Part shown: positions 46,721 through 55,754 of the stretch, in pieces
How the letters are laid out: each line of letters begins with the position of its first letter
Numbering within the stretch: position 1 is the first letter of the stretch
Source: Rhodoferax saidenbachensis
Lineage (GTDB): Bacteria > Pseudomonadota > Gammaproteobacteria > Burkholderiales > Burkholderiaceae_C
Assembly (NCBI RefSeq): GCF_001955715.1
Contig: NZ_CP019239.1
Location: 3,410,001-3,474,000, forward strand
DNA length: 64,000 bases
Reading direction: 5' to 3'
Made by a program: the position numbers and the translations under genes
The notes under the pieces: model-generated
Databases searched by the model: none
What the model saw: the letters and a program-made list of their open reading frames with translations, nothing else
What the model was told of the DNA's origin: nothing

Positions 46721-46803
46721 TGTGGGCATGCATGAAAAAGGGGCCGCGCGGTATAGTGGGCGGGTCGTGTCCTTTTGGCATAAAACCGAACTTGGGGGTT
46801 GTT

Positions 46804-47685
46804 ATGGTTGCATTGAATCGCCGTACCTGGGGGCAAAAAATGGGGAGCAGTGTGGTCGTTCTGGGCCTGATCGGCCTGCTGGGCGCCTGCAGCACGCTGG
46901 AGCCCCAAGGCCCGCCGCGCAAGGAATCCCTGCATGTGCTCACACAAGACCTGCAACTACTGACCGTCAACGCCGGGCAACCCGCACGCGTGTTGCAGCG
47001 CGTCGCGCTCACCGGCCTGCCCGCAGGCGAACGCCTGATCGGCCTGGACTACCGCATCAGCAAGGGCGTGCTCTTCACCCTGTCGCGCAGCGGCCGTGTC
47101 TACACCATCAACGCCGACAGCGGTGCCGTCACCCCCGTCGGCACTGCGCCGATTGCCACACCACTGGAAGGCACGGTTTTTGGCGTGGACTTCAACCCTG
47201 CGGCGGACCGCATTCGTGTGGTCAGCAACACCGGACAAAACCTGCGCCTGCACCCCGATACCGGCGCCATTGCCGCTGTGGACCCTGCCGTGGCCTACGA
47301 ACCCGGCGATGCGCAGGCCGGACAAAAACCCGCCCTGATGGCCGCGGCCTACACCTACAACAAGAAAGACGACAAGCTCACCACCAACTACGCCATCGAT
47401 GGCCGCAGCGGCACGCTGGTGCGCCAGGGCTCGGTGGAGGGTGTGCAACCCGTGGTGTCTCCCAACACCGGGCGTCTCTTCACGGTCGGTGCACTCGGAA
47501 CGGGTGCTTTGCAGGATGCTGCGTTTGACATTGCCGATGTCACCGGCGCTGCTTTTGCCGCATTGCAAACCGCACCACAAGGTCCCTACCGCCTGTACCT
47601 GGTCAACCTGGATTCCGGCAAGGCCGAAGCGCTGGGAACGGTCGCCGGCGGTACTGCGCTGGTAGGCATTGCGATCATTCCCTGA
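46804..47685 (+). CDS. DUF4394 lipoprotein
   Basis: 293 residues. MVALNRRTWGQKMGSSVVVL begins a lipoprotein signal with lipobox LLGAC (Cys about 30). The mature protein is a beta-propeller of DUF4394 type: QDLQLLTVNAGQPARVLQRV, GLPAGERLIGLDYRISKGVL, VFGVDFNPAADRIRVVSNTG, QNLRLHPDTGAIAAVDPAVA. Function unknown; such proteins are thought to be extracellular binding propellers. TGATG overlap with the cupredoxin gene. The longer upstream reading frame lacks signal character. Confidence 0.85.
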   Translation: MVALNRRTWGQKMGSSVVVLGLIGLLGACSTLEPQGPPRKESLHVLTQDLQLLTVNAGQPARVLQRVALTGLPAGERLIGLDYRISKGVLFTLSRSGRVYTINADSGAVTPVGTAPIATPLEGTVFGVDFNPAADRIRVVSNTGQNLRLHPDTGAIAAVDPAVAYEPGDAQAGQKPALMAAAYTYNKKDDKLTTNYAIDGRSGTLVRQGSVEGVQPVVSPNTGRLFTVGALGTGALQDAAFDIADVTGAAFAALQTAPQGPYRLYLVNLDSGKAEALGTVAGGTALVGIAIIP

Positions 47686-48296
47686 TGTACGTCGCTCCAT
47701 TGCCACGGCTGCTGGCGTTCGCGCTGCTCTGTGCAGCCTGCAGTGCAGGTGCGGGCACGCTGCAGGTGCTGGTGCAGGACAGCAACGGACGCCCCCTGCC
47801 CGATGCTGTGGTGTTTCTGGAGTCACCCGCAGCCAAGGCACTGGCCAAGCCGGTCGCAGGCACCGATATTGCGCAAAGCGGCAAGCAGTTCGTCCCCCTC
47901 ATCAGCGTGGTTCCGGTGGGCTCGCTGGTGCAGTTTCCCAACCGGGATACCGTGCGCCACCATGTCTACTCCTTCTCGCCCGCCAAGACGTTTGAACTCA
48001 AGCTCTACACCGGTACCCCTGCCAACCCGGTGCTTTTTGACCGCCCGGGCGTGGTGGTGCTGGGCTGCAATATCCACGACTTCATGACAGCCTGGATTCT
48101 GGTGGTGGAAACCCCCTTTTACGGCAAGACCAATGACACAGGTAGCGTGACCCTGGCAGCCGTAGCACCCGGTAATTACAAGCTGCGCAGCTGGCACTCC
48201 ACCCTGCCACCGGGTGCCAGCCTGCCAGAACAAAACCTGACCGTGGGCGTGGCAGACGCCACGCTGACCGTCAACCTCAAAGGCGCCACGCGGTGA
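47685..48296 (+). CDS. Cupredoxin-fold secreted copper protein (methylamine-utilisation-like)
   Basis: 203 residues with a signal peptide (LLAFALLCAACSAGAG). The mature domain has the type 1 copper pattern: His in RDTVRHHVYSFSPAK, then Cys and His in VVLGCNIHDFM, with Met following as fourth ligand candidate. Such plastocyanin-like proteins carry electrons or bind copper in the periplasm. It is coupled to the DUF4394 gene in front (TGATG) and to the GGDEF/EAL gene behind (GTGA), suggesting that copper or redox state is read by the signalling protein. Confidence 0.85.
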   Translation: MYVAPLPRLLAFALLCAACSAGAGTLQVLVQDSNGRPLPDAVVFLESPAAKALAKPVAGTDIAQSGKQFVPLISVVPVGSLVQFPNRDTVRHHVYSFSPAKTFELKLYTGTPANPVLFDRPGVVVLGCNIHDFMTAWILVVETPFYGKTNDTGSVTLAAVAPGNYKLRSWHSTLPPGASLPEQNLTVGVADATLTVNLKGATR

Positions 48297-50653
48297 CACC
48301 CTGGCCAGGCCTGCGCATGCGGTTGCGCAACCGCAGTCTGGTCACACGCATCGTGCTGTTGTCAGTCGGCCTGCTGCTGCTGATCCAACTGGCGGTGCAG
48401 TTGGTGGTGCGCAGCAGCATTGAAAACAGCGTGCGGCAAAACCTGCAACGCGAACTCAGCGCTGACGAAAAAGTCTGGGCCCGGCTGGTGGAGCAAAACG
48501 CGCAGCGCCTGTCATTGGGCGCCTCTGTCCTGGCATCGGACTTCGGTTTCCGGGCTGCCGTCACTTCAGAGGACGAGGAGACGATTGAATCCGCGCTGGA
48601 GAACCAGGGCGCACGCATTGGCGCCACCATCGCCGCTTTTCTGGACACCAGCTTCCAGCTCAAGGCCATCGCCAATGCGCAGGACGCCGCGTTGTCGTCT
48701 CAGTCCCTGACCGCATTGGGCCAGGCCATGGCACGTGATGGCCAGCAGGGCCGCATGGCGCTGGAGCGCGGGCGGGTGCACCAGTTCGTGCTGGTGCCGG
48801 TGCGCGCACCGCTGGTGGTGGGCTGGGTGCTGATGGGATTTGCCGTAGACGAGGCCCTCTCCACCGACATGCTCGCCGTCTCGGGGGCACACGTGGTGAT
48901 CGTCAACCAAAGCAGTGGCCAACCCGTGCAACTGCTCCACACCACGCTGAACAACCCGCCGCTGCAGGCGCTGGCCGAGGGTGCACGCGCCCGTGGACTG
49001 GTTACGGTTGCAGAAGACCAATATGCTGTACGCAGCGTGGCCCTGGACGCTGCATCGCCGAGCCTGCAGACGTATCTGTTGCGCTCATCCACCGAGGCCC
49101 GTGCCGCATTCGAGCGCATGAAAACCGTGCTGCTGCTGATTGCGGCGCTGGGCCTGCTGCTGTTTGCCGTGGGCAGCAGCATGCTGGCACGCCGTGTGGC
49201 GCGCCCGCTGGACCTGCTGGTGGCCGACACCGAACGCCTGGGGCGCGGTGACTACGGCCAGGCCGTCAACGACTTCGGCCGCCAGGACGAAGTAGGCAAC
49301 CTGGCCCGCTCGTTCGACCGCATGCGCCTGAACATCCAGGCCAGCCAGGCCGAGATCCGCCAGTTGGCCTACTGGGACCGGCTCACCGGCCTGCCCAACC
49401 GCGCCCAGTTCCGCGAGGCCCTGCAAACCGCTGCGGACGAGGCCCCGACACTGGCGGTCATCATTCTGGATCTGGACCGCTTCAAACACATCAACGACGT
49501 GCTGGGCTACGCTTTTGGTGACCGCGTGCTGCAAACCGTGGCGCGCCGCCTGCACCACTTGGCAGAGGCCGAGCAGGCGCTGGCCGCCCGCCTGGCCGGT
49601 GGTGAATTTGCACTGCTGCTGGCCGGTGCACAAGCGCCCGAGGCGCTGGCCCTGGCCGCCAAGATCAACCAGGCTTTCGTCGAACCCGTATCCCTAGACG
49701 GTCAGACCGTGGACCTGAGTGCGGCCATCGGCATCGCCTGCTGGCCCATGCACGCGCAGGAACCCGATGTCCTGCTGGGCCGCGCCGAGGTGGCCATGTA
49801 TGTGGCCAAACGCAAGAGCCTGGACATGCAGGTTTACGACGCGTCGCTGGACTCCACCAGCGCGCAAAACCTGTCGCTGCTGTCAGAGTTGCGCCAGGCC
49901 ATCGATGGCAACGAGTTGCGCCTGTTCCTGCAACCCAAGATCGGGCTGCGCGATGACAGTGTGGTGGCGGCCGAAGCGCTGGTGCGCTGGGCCCATCCGG
50001 TGCGCGGCATGGTGCAACCCATGCAGTTCATCCCGTTTGCCGAACAGACCGGTTTTGTGCGTTATCTCACCTTGTGGATGCTGGAAGAGGCGGCGCGCCA
50101 ATGGAAAAGCCTGCAACCTGAAAATGGCACGCTGCGCATCGCCATCAACCTGTCCACACGCGACCTGATGGACCTGGACTTCCCGCAGAAGATCGACGAG
50201 ATGCTGGATCGCTACGGCGTGCCCCGCGAAGGCTTTTGTCTGGAGATCACCGAGAGCGCCATCATGGACGACCCGCAGCGCGCCGAGACCACGCTCAACC
50301 AGCTGGCGGCCAGCGGCTACAAACTCTCCATCGACGACTTCGGTACCGGCTACTCATCACTGGCCTACCTCAAGCGCCTGCCGGTGAGTGAACTGAAGAT
50401 CGACAAGTCTTTTGTGATGGGCATGGAGCAGGACGAGAGCGACGCCAAGATCGTGCGCTCCACCATCGAACTGGCGCACAACCTGGGCCTCACCGTGGTC
50501 GCCGAAGGGGTGGAGAACGCACGCATCTACGCGCTGCTGGCCGCACTGCAATGTGATGAGGCACAGGGCTACTACATGGGCAAACCCATGATTTCCACCG
50601 ACTTCGTGCAGTGGAGCCGCGACTGGGCAGCACGGCCGCGCGCTGCGGCGTGA
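48293..50653 (+). CDS. Membrane sensor with HAMP, degenerate GGDEF and EAL domains (c-di-GMP phosphodiesterase)
   Basis: 786 residues. TM1 about 20-42, periplasmic sensor about 43-275, TM2 about 278-302, HAMP to about 355, GGDEF about 372-530, EAL about 540-780. The cyclase signature is AGGEF instead of GGDEF, so cyclase activity is doubtful. The EAL domain keeps EALVRW, INLSTRD, EITESAIM, DDFGTGYSSL, KIDKSFV and AEGVE, all needed for c-di-GMP hydrolysis. Start GTG overlaps the preceding stop. The periplasmic domain probably senses a signal related to the coupled cupredoxin and propeller lipoprotein. Confidence 0.93.
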   Translation: MTPWPGLRMRLRNRSLVTRIVLLSVGLLLLIQLAVQLVVRSSIENSVRQNLQRELSADEKVWARLVEQNAQRLSLGASVLASDFGFRAAVTSEDEETIESALENQGARIGATIAAFLDTSFQLKAIANAQDAALSSQSLTALGQAMARDGQQGRMALERGRVHQFVLVPVRAPLVVGWVLMGFAVDEALSTDMLAVSGAHVVIVNQSSGQPVQLLHTTLNNPPLQALAEGARARGLVTVAEDQYAVRSVALDAASPSLQTYLLRSSTEARAAFERMKTVLLLIAALGLLLFAVGSSMLARRVARPLDLLVADTERLGRGDYGQAVNDFGRQDEVGNLARSFDRMRLNIQASQAEIRQLAYWDRLTGLPNRAQFREALQTAADEAPTLAVIILDLDRFKHINDVLGYAFGDRVLQTVARRLHHLAEAEQALAARLAGGEFALLLAGAQAPEALALAAKINQAFVEPVSLDGQTVDLSAAIGIACWPMHAQEPDVLLGRAEVAMYVAKRKSLDMQVYDASLDSTSAQNLSLLSELRQAIDGNELRLFLQPKIGLRDDSVVAAEALVRWAHPVRGMVQPMQFIPFAEQTGFVRYLTLWMLEEAARQWKSLQPENGTLRIAINLSTRDLMDLDFPQKIDEMLDRYGVPREGFCLEITESAIMDDPQRAETTLNQLAASGYKLSIDDFGTGYSSLAYLKRLPVSELKIDKSFVMGMEQDESDAKIVRSTIELAHNLGLTVVAEGVENARIYALLAALQCDEAQGYYMGKPMISTDFVQWSRDWAARPRAAA

Positions 50654-50675
50654 CACGAAATTTATGCATCAAACA

Positions 50676-50727
50676 GGGCTCCAGCCCTTACTCACTGTGC
50701 GCAAGCAGCTACTAAATCAATAGCATT
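50676..50727 (+). repeat. Dispersed repeat copy 6
   Basis: GGGCTCCAGCCC hairpin, TTACTCACTGTGCGCAAGCA core and GCTACTAAATCAATAGC end. It lies 22 nt after the GGDEF/EAL stop codon, between that gene and the outer-membrane protein gene, and may end or weaken the upstream transcript. Confidence 0.9.
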
Positions 50728-50812
50728 TACAGGACTTCCGATCACCCTGAAAACACCTGCCATCGGCAGGGTTGATTGCGCATTGGGAGGGGTATGGTTA
50801 GATTTCATCACC

Positions 50813-51439
50813 ATGCATGCATCCCCTGGCAACCTGTTCACCCGGCTTAACGCGCGCCCACTGCGGGTCTGGGCGTGCTTGCTGGTGGCGTTCACCGTGG
50901 TGCCGCTGTCTGCACTGGCGAATGAGCCGGACTGGAGCATCGGCGTCTACACCGGCCGCTACCACGATGCCGAACCCGCCGGTGCCATCGTGGGCCGCGC
51001 CAATTACCTCGACCAGTACATCCTGGCGTTGACGGCCAGCAAAACCGTCTGGCGCTCCGATCGCTGGCCCGTGTCGCTGGAGATCGACGGCATGCTTGGC
51101 CAGCAGTGGGGCCTGGCCACGCTGGGCGAAGTGGCCGTCGCACCCGCAGTGCGCTTCAGCGGCTTTCCCTGGCGCGACACCCTGCGCACCGACCTGCGGC
51201 TGGCACCGCTGGGTATTTCGTACACCACCTCCGTCAGTCCGCTGGAATTGGGAGCAGACGGGCAAGGCAGCCGCACGCTGAACTACCTGTTTGTTGAACT
51301 GGCGGTCTCGCGCCCCCAGGCCCCTGCCGATGAATTTTTTGTGCGCCTGCACCACCGCTGCGCGATTTACGATCTGCTCAACAGCTTTGGCGCCAACGGC
51401 GAAGACTTTTTGACCGTGGGCTACCGCGTACGTTTCTGA
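50813..51439 (+). CDS. Outer-membrane beta-barrel protein, PagL-like (acyloxyacyl hydrolase type)
   Basis: 208 residues with signal peptide (LLVAFTVVPLSALA, cut before NEPDW). The rest alternates as beta-strands and ends in an aromatic-rich strand LTVGYRVRF, ending with Phe, as in outer-membrane barrels. The end region FVRLHHRCAIYDLLNSFGAN has the His-Arg/Ser pattern loosely like lipid A deacylase PagL, but the catalytic Ser is not evident (Cys-Ala instead). Start at ATG 50813 is uncertain; GGGAGGGG lies 18 nt upstream. Convergent with dnaE2. Confidence 0.6.
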   Translation: MHASPGNLFTRLNARPLRVWACLLVAFTVVPLSALANEPDWSIGVYTGRYHDAEPAGAIVGRANYLDQYILALTASKTVWRSDRWPVSLEIDGMLGQQWGLATLGEVAVAPAVRFSGFPWRDTLRTDLRLAPLGISYTTSVSPLELGADGQGSRTLNYLFVELAVSRPQAPADEFFVRLHHRCAIYDLLNSFGANGEDFLTVGYRVRF

Positions 51440-51454
51440 GAGCCTGTTGACGGC

Positions 51455-54400
51455 TCAGTGAAAGTCCCGGCTGGTGGTCGTCAAGCCACCCAGCAGGTGC
51501 GTCAGGTCCACCAGCCGTTTGGCCAGCACATGGCGAACTTCGCCGCCACTTTCATCATCACGCTGCCACACGCCGTACACCGCCAGCAGGCGCGACTGGT
51601 AGACCTGCTGGCGAAAACGCTCTTTCACATCCTTCCACACAATCACGTTGACGCTGCCGGTCTCATCCTCCAGCGTGATGAAAACCACACCGTTGGCGGT
51701 CTGCGGGCGTTGCCGGGCCGTGATGATGCCGCAGGCCCGCACCAACCGGCCACTGGGGTAGTCGCGCATCTGTGCTGCCGTCAACAGCTTCATGGGCGAC
51801 AGCACCCCGCGGAGCAACTGCACCGGGTGGGAGCGCAAGGTCAGGCCCAGGGCGGCGTAGTCAAACACCACCTCTTCGCCCTCGCTTGCAGCGGGCAATT
51901 GCAGCGAGGGTTCGTCCACCGGTACCCCCTGCAGTAATGCGGGCGCAGGCTGCAGCGCAGAGGCATCCCAGACCTGCTGGCGCCGGTGACCCGAGAGGGA
52001 CTGCAGTGCATCGGCACTGGCCAGGGCCTTGAGGTCAGCCGTGTCGAGCTGGCAGCGCAGTGCGAGGTCTTCGGTGCTCTGGAATCGGGCTTGTGCACGT
52101 GTGGCGCTGATGCGTTGGGCCACGTCCTTGTGCAGGCCACTGACGAGGCGCAGGCCCAGGCGGACGGCCACTTGGCCTTCTCCCATGGCCTCCAGCGTGC
52201 AGTCCCAATCGCTGTGCGCCACATCGGCGGCGCGCACGTCCACGCCGTGGCGCTGCGCGTCCTGCACCAGTTGGGCGGGGCCGTAAAAGCCCAGCGGCTG
52301 GCTGTTAAGCAGCGCAGCCAGAAAACAGGCCGGTTCATGCCATTTGAGGTAGCTGCTGATGTAGACCAGAAGCGCAAAGCTGGCCGCGTGGCTCTCGGGA
52401 AAACCGTATTCACCAAACCCTTCCATCTGCTTGAAGATGGCCTCGGCAAAGTCCAGCGGGTAACCGCGCTCCACCATGCCGCCCACCAGCCGGTCGTGGT
52501 ACTGGCTCACATTGCCATGGCGCTTCCACGCGGCCATGGAACGGCGCAGGGCATCGGCTTCGCCGGGCGTGAACCCTGCGGCCAATACCGCGATTTGCAT
52601 CACCTGCTCCTGGAAGATAGGCACACCGTTGGTACGGCCCAGCGCCTCGCGCAGTGCCGGGTAAGGCGACTGCGCGAGCTCCGGATTTTTGCGCGCCTTC
52701 AGGTACGGATGCACCATGCCGCCCTGGATCGGGCCCGGTCGCACGATGGCCACCTCCACCACCAGGTCATAGTAGTTGCGCGGCCGCAAACGCGGCAGCA
52801 TGCTCATCTGCGCACGGCTCTCGATCTGGAACACACCCACGGTGTCGGCCTTGCAGATCATGTCGTAGGTGGCCACGTCGTCACGCGGAATGTCCTGCAA
52901 GCGCAGGGGCTGTGACAGGCCACGCTTTTGCGTCACCAATTCCAGACAACGGCGGATGGCGCTGAGCATGCCCAGGGCCAGCACATCCACCTTCATCAGA
53001 CCCACGGCCGAAAGGTCGTCCTTATCCCACTGGATGATGGAACGGTCTGGCATGGCCGCGTTTTCCACCGGCACCAGGCGCGTGAGGGGCCCCTGCGTGA
53101 GCACAAAACCGCCCACATGCTGGCTCAGGTGGCGTGGGAATTTTTGCAACTGGGTGCTCAGGTCCAGCCATTGCTGCACACGCGCAGGTGGCGGTACCAC
53201 ACAGTCCGGCCCCAGCTTCTGGGCCGCTGCCTGCAAGCGCTCCACCAGCACCTCGCGGTCGTACATGCCCGGGTGCTCTTTGGCCATGGCGGTGATCAGG
53301 TCTTCGGGGATCTCCAGCGCGCGCCCCACGTCACGCAGTGCGCTGCGCGGGCGGTAGCTGATCACCGTGGCGGCAATGGCGGCTCTGCTGCGGCCATACT
53401 TTTGGTAGATGTACTGGATGACTTCTTCACGCCGCTGGTGCTCAAAGTCCACATCAATGTCAGGCGGCTCATTGCGTTCGCGGCTGATGAAACGCTCGAA
53501 CAAGAGCGAGGTTTCTTCCGGGTTGGCCTCGGTCACGTGCAGGCAGTAACACACCACCGAGTTGGCCGCTGAGCCGCGGCCCTGGCAAAGGATGTGTTTG
53601 CTGCGGGCGAACTTCACGATATCGTGCACGGTGAGGAAATACATCTCGAAGTGCAACTCCTCAATCAACGCCAGCTCTTTTTCAATTCGGACGCGTATGC
53701 CGTCCGGTACGCCTGCGGGGTAACGCTCCCGCGCGCCCTGCTCGGTGTACTGGCGCAGGGTTTGCGCGGGTGTGGTGCCGGGCAGCACCGCCTCCAGCGG
53801 GTAGTGGTAACGCAACTCCTTCAGGTCAAACCTGCATTTGTTCGCTATCACCTGCGTGTTGGCCAGCAGCGGTGGCGGGTACAGCGCCGCCAACCGCGCG
53901 CGGCTGCGCAAGTGCGATTCAGCATTGGCCTGCAGCGCAAAGCCACATTGCGCCACCGGTGTGCCCAGACGCACAGCGGTCAACACATCGTGCAGCGGCT
54001 TGCGCGAGCGCACATGCATACGCACACCACCCGCAGCCACCAGCGGTACGCCGGTGATCTGGCTGATCTGCTGCAGGCGGTGCAACTGCAGCCCATCGTC
54101 TGCGCCCAGTGGCAGCTCGGCCGCCAGCCACACATTGATGCCAAACAGGCCTCTGGCCCTTATGGATATTGCGCAAGCAGCTTCCATATTGATAGCATCC
54201 GGCAGTACCAGCAAGACCTCACAGTGCTGTAGCAGAGCCCACTGTGCCTCCTGCCACACCACGCGGTACTGCCCCTTGGGTGCGGCACGGCGCGCCAGGG
54301 TGATGAATTCACACAGGTTGCCCCAGCCCTCCAGGTTGTGCGCCAGCGCCACAGCCGCGAAGCCCGCGCCCACACCGCTCACCTGGAACTCGGCACCCAG

Positions 54401-54625
54401 CAAGAGCTTCAGGCCCAGCGCCTTGGCCTTCACATGCGCACGCACCACTCCGGCCACCGAACACTCGTCGGTGAGGGCCAGCGCGCTGTAACCCAGTGCA
54501 TGCGCGCGCTGCACCAGTTCTTCGGGCTGCGAGGCGCCGCGCTGAAAACTGAAGTTGCTTAAGCAATGCAGCTCCGCATAGGCCGGCAGAGGCATCGCAG
54601 GAGGGAATGGACGAGTAGCTTCCAT
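51455..54625 (-). CDS. dnaE2: Error-prone DNA polymerase III alpha homologue DnaE2 (ImuC)
   Basis: 1056 residues; SOS-induced translesion polymerase that lacks proofreading and usually works with ImuB. The PHP domain begins YAELHCLSNFSFQRGASQPE; polymerase catalytic acids are in EPPDIDVDFEHQRREEVIQY; other blocks are GRGSAANSVVCYCLHVTEAN and GFGEYGFPESHAASFALLVY; an OB-fold lies near the end (VFITLEDETGSVNVIVWKDV). The ATG at 54625 is chosen because a LexA-like box lies just upstream. Residues about 143-160 (DAINMEAACAISIRARG) come from an inserted repeat. imuA/imuB are not adjacent. Confidence 0.95.
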   Translation of the reverse strand: MEATRPFPPAMPLPAYAELHCLSNFSFQRGASQPEELVQRAHALGYSALALTDECSVAGVVRAHVKAKALGLKLLLGAEFQVSGVGAGFAAVALAHNLEGWGNLCEFITLARRAAPKGQYRVVWQEAQWALLQHCEVLLVLPDAINMEAACAISIRARGLFGINVWLAAELPLGADDGLQLHRLQQISQITGVPLVAAGGVRMHVRSRKPLHDVLTAVRLGTPVAQCGFALQANAESHLRSRARLAALYPPPLLANTQVIANKCRFDLKELRYHYPLEAVLPGTTPAQTLRQYTEQGARERYPAGVPDGIRVRIEKELALIEELHFEMYFLTVHDIVKFARSKHILCQGRGSAANSVVCYCLHVTEANPEETSLLFERFISRERNEPPDIDVDFEHQRREEVIQYIYQKYGRSRAAIAATVISYRPRSALRDVGRALEIPEDLITAMAKEHPGMYDREVLVERLQAAAQKLGPDCVVPPPARVQQWLDLSTQLQKFPRHLSQHVGGFVLTQGPLTRLVPVENAAMPDRSIIQWDKDDLSAVGLMKVDVLALGMLSAIRRCLELVTQKRGLSQPLRLQDIPRDDVATYDMICKADTVGVFQIESRAQMSMLPRLRPRNYYDLVVEVAIVRPGPIQGGMVHPYLKARKNPELAQSPYPALREALGRTNGVPIFQEQVMQIAVLAAGFTPGEADALRRSMAAWKRHGNVSQYHDRLVGGMVERGYPLDFAEAIFKQMEGFGEYGFPESHAASFALLVYISSYLKWHEPACFLAALLNSQPLGFYGPAQLVQDAQRHGVDVRAADVAHSDWDCTLEAMGEGQVAVRLGLRLVSGLHKDVAQRISATRAQARFQSTEDLALRCQLDTADLKALASADALQSLSGHRRQQVWDASALQPAPALLQGVPVDEPSLQLPAASEGEEVVFDYAALGLTLRSHPVQLLRGVLSPMKLLTAAQMRDYPSGRLVRACGIITARQRPQTANGVVFITLEDETGSVNVIVWKDVKERFRQQVYQSRLLAVYGVWQRDDESGGEVRHVLAKRLVDLTHLLGGLTTTSRDFH
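54148..54197 (+). repeat. Dispersed repeat copy 7, inside dnaE2
   Basis: GGCCTCTGGCCC, TTATGGATATTGCGCAAGCA and GCTTCCATATTGATAGC: close to consensus, thus recent. The reverse strand is translated in frame within the PHP region of dnaE2, adding about 16 codons without breaking the gene. Confidence 0.9.
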
Positions 54626-54637
54626 ATCCTGTAAATA

Positions 54638-54653
54638 CTGATTATTTATACAG
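54638..54653 (-). promoter_or_regulatory. Candidate LexA (SOS) box upstream of dnaE2
   Basis: CTGATTATTTATACAG matches the CTGT-N8-ACAG operator at 7 of 8 outer positions, with an AT-rich centre. It lies 13 nt before the dnaE2 ATG, a position that would block transcription initiation. dnaE2 is an SOS gene in most bacteria that have it. Confidence 0.75.
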
Positions 54654-54755
54654 TATATCGACTTGCCGTATTCAAACATGCAGCGGTAAGAACGCGTGGA
54701 TCACTGCGGCCGAGTGCTTAAATAGGTCCACCCCACAGACTCACTTGGAACCACC

Positions 54756-55754
54756 ATGAAAAACCGCACGCTGGGCCAAGCCCACACACCCGCTTCGTCC
54801 CTGGGGCTGGGCTGCATGGGCATGAGCGAGTTTTATGGTGCCAGCGACGACATCCAGTCCCACAAGACACTGCAGCGTGCGATGGAGCTGGGCATCAACT
54901 TCTGGGACACCGCCGACACCTATGGTTTTGGCCACAATGAAAGTCTGATCGGCCACTTCATCGCCCAGGGCGGTCCTGCGGTGCGCAAGCAACTGGTCAT
55001 TGCCACCAAATTTGGCATCGTGCGCGAACCGGGCAAGTACGAGCGCCGCATCGACAACAGCCCGACCTATATCCGCAGCGCCTGCGAAGCATCCTTGCGG
55101 CGCCTGCAGGTGGACACCATCGACCTGTACTACTGCCACCGGCGCAACCCGGAGGTTCCCATCGAAGACATGGTGGGCGCCATGGCCGACCTGGTGCACG
55201 CGGGCAAGGTGCGTCAGATCGGACTGTCCGAAGTCTCGCCCAGCACATTGCGCAAGGCCCACGCGGTGTACCCCATCGCCGCCCTCCAGAGCGAATACTC
55301 GTTATGGGCACGCGAGCCCGAGTACGAAATGCTGCAGGTCTGTGCCGAGCTGGCCACCAGCTTTGTCGCCTACAGCCCGCTGGGCCGCGCCTTTTTGACC
55401 GGCACGTTCAACACCACATCGCTGGCCGGCAATGACTTCCGCAAGATACTCCCACGCATGCGCGGCGATGCAGAAGCCACCAACCGCCTGCTGGTGGAGG
55501 CGCTGGGGCGTTTTGCTGCCGCACGCGGTGCGACGAATGCGCAAATCGCGCTGGCCTGGTTGCTCCACAAACACCCGCATGTGCTGCCCATTCCCGGCAC
55601 CCGTCGCATCACGTATCTGGAGCAGAACGCCGCAGCCACAGACATCGTGCTCAGCGCAGACGACCTGGCCCGCCTGGACCAGATGTTTGCACCCGACAAG
55701 GTGGCCGGTGCGCGCTATCCGGATGCGGGCATGGTCGGCATTGAGCCCCTGTGA
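54756..55754 (+). CDS. Aldo/keto reductase
   Basis: NADPH-dependent oxidoreductase with TIM-barrel fold, 332 residues. The catalytic tetrad is visible: Asp and Tyr in FWDTADTYGFGHNE, Lys in VIATKFGI, His in DLYYCHRRNPEVPIED. Cofactor-binding blocks are ARLDQMFAPDKVAG region and LPIPGTRRITYLEQNAAA. Similar to the AKR13-type enzymes that reduce assorted aldehydes. Divergent from dnaE2; start preceded by CTTGGAACCACC. Confidence 0.92.
   Translation: MKNRTLGQAHTPASSLGLGCMGMSEFYGASDDIQSHKTLQRAMELGINFWDTADTYGFGHNESLIGHFIAQGGPAVRKQLVIATKFGIVREPGKYERRIDNSPTYIRSACEASLRRLQVDTIDLYYCHRRNPEVPIEDMVGAMADLVHAGKVRQIGLSEVSPSTLRKAHAVYPIAALQSEYSLWAREPEYEMLQVCAELATSFVAYSPLGRAFLTGTFNTTSLAGNDFRKILPRMRGDAEATNRLLVEALGRFAAARGATNAQIALAWLLHKHPHVLPIPGTRRITYLEQNAAATDIVLSADDLARLDQMFAPDKVAGARYPDAGMVGIEPL

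Noticed and set aside
46149..47528. 459-codon plus-strand frame spanning the GT2 end and DUF4394 gene
   Set aside because: Crosses two well-supported genes and an intergenic hairpin in another frame; no domain.
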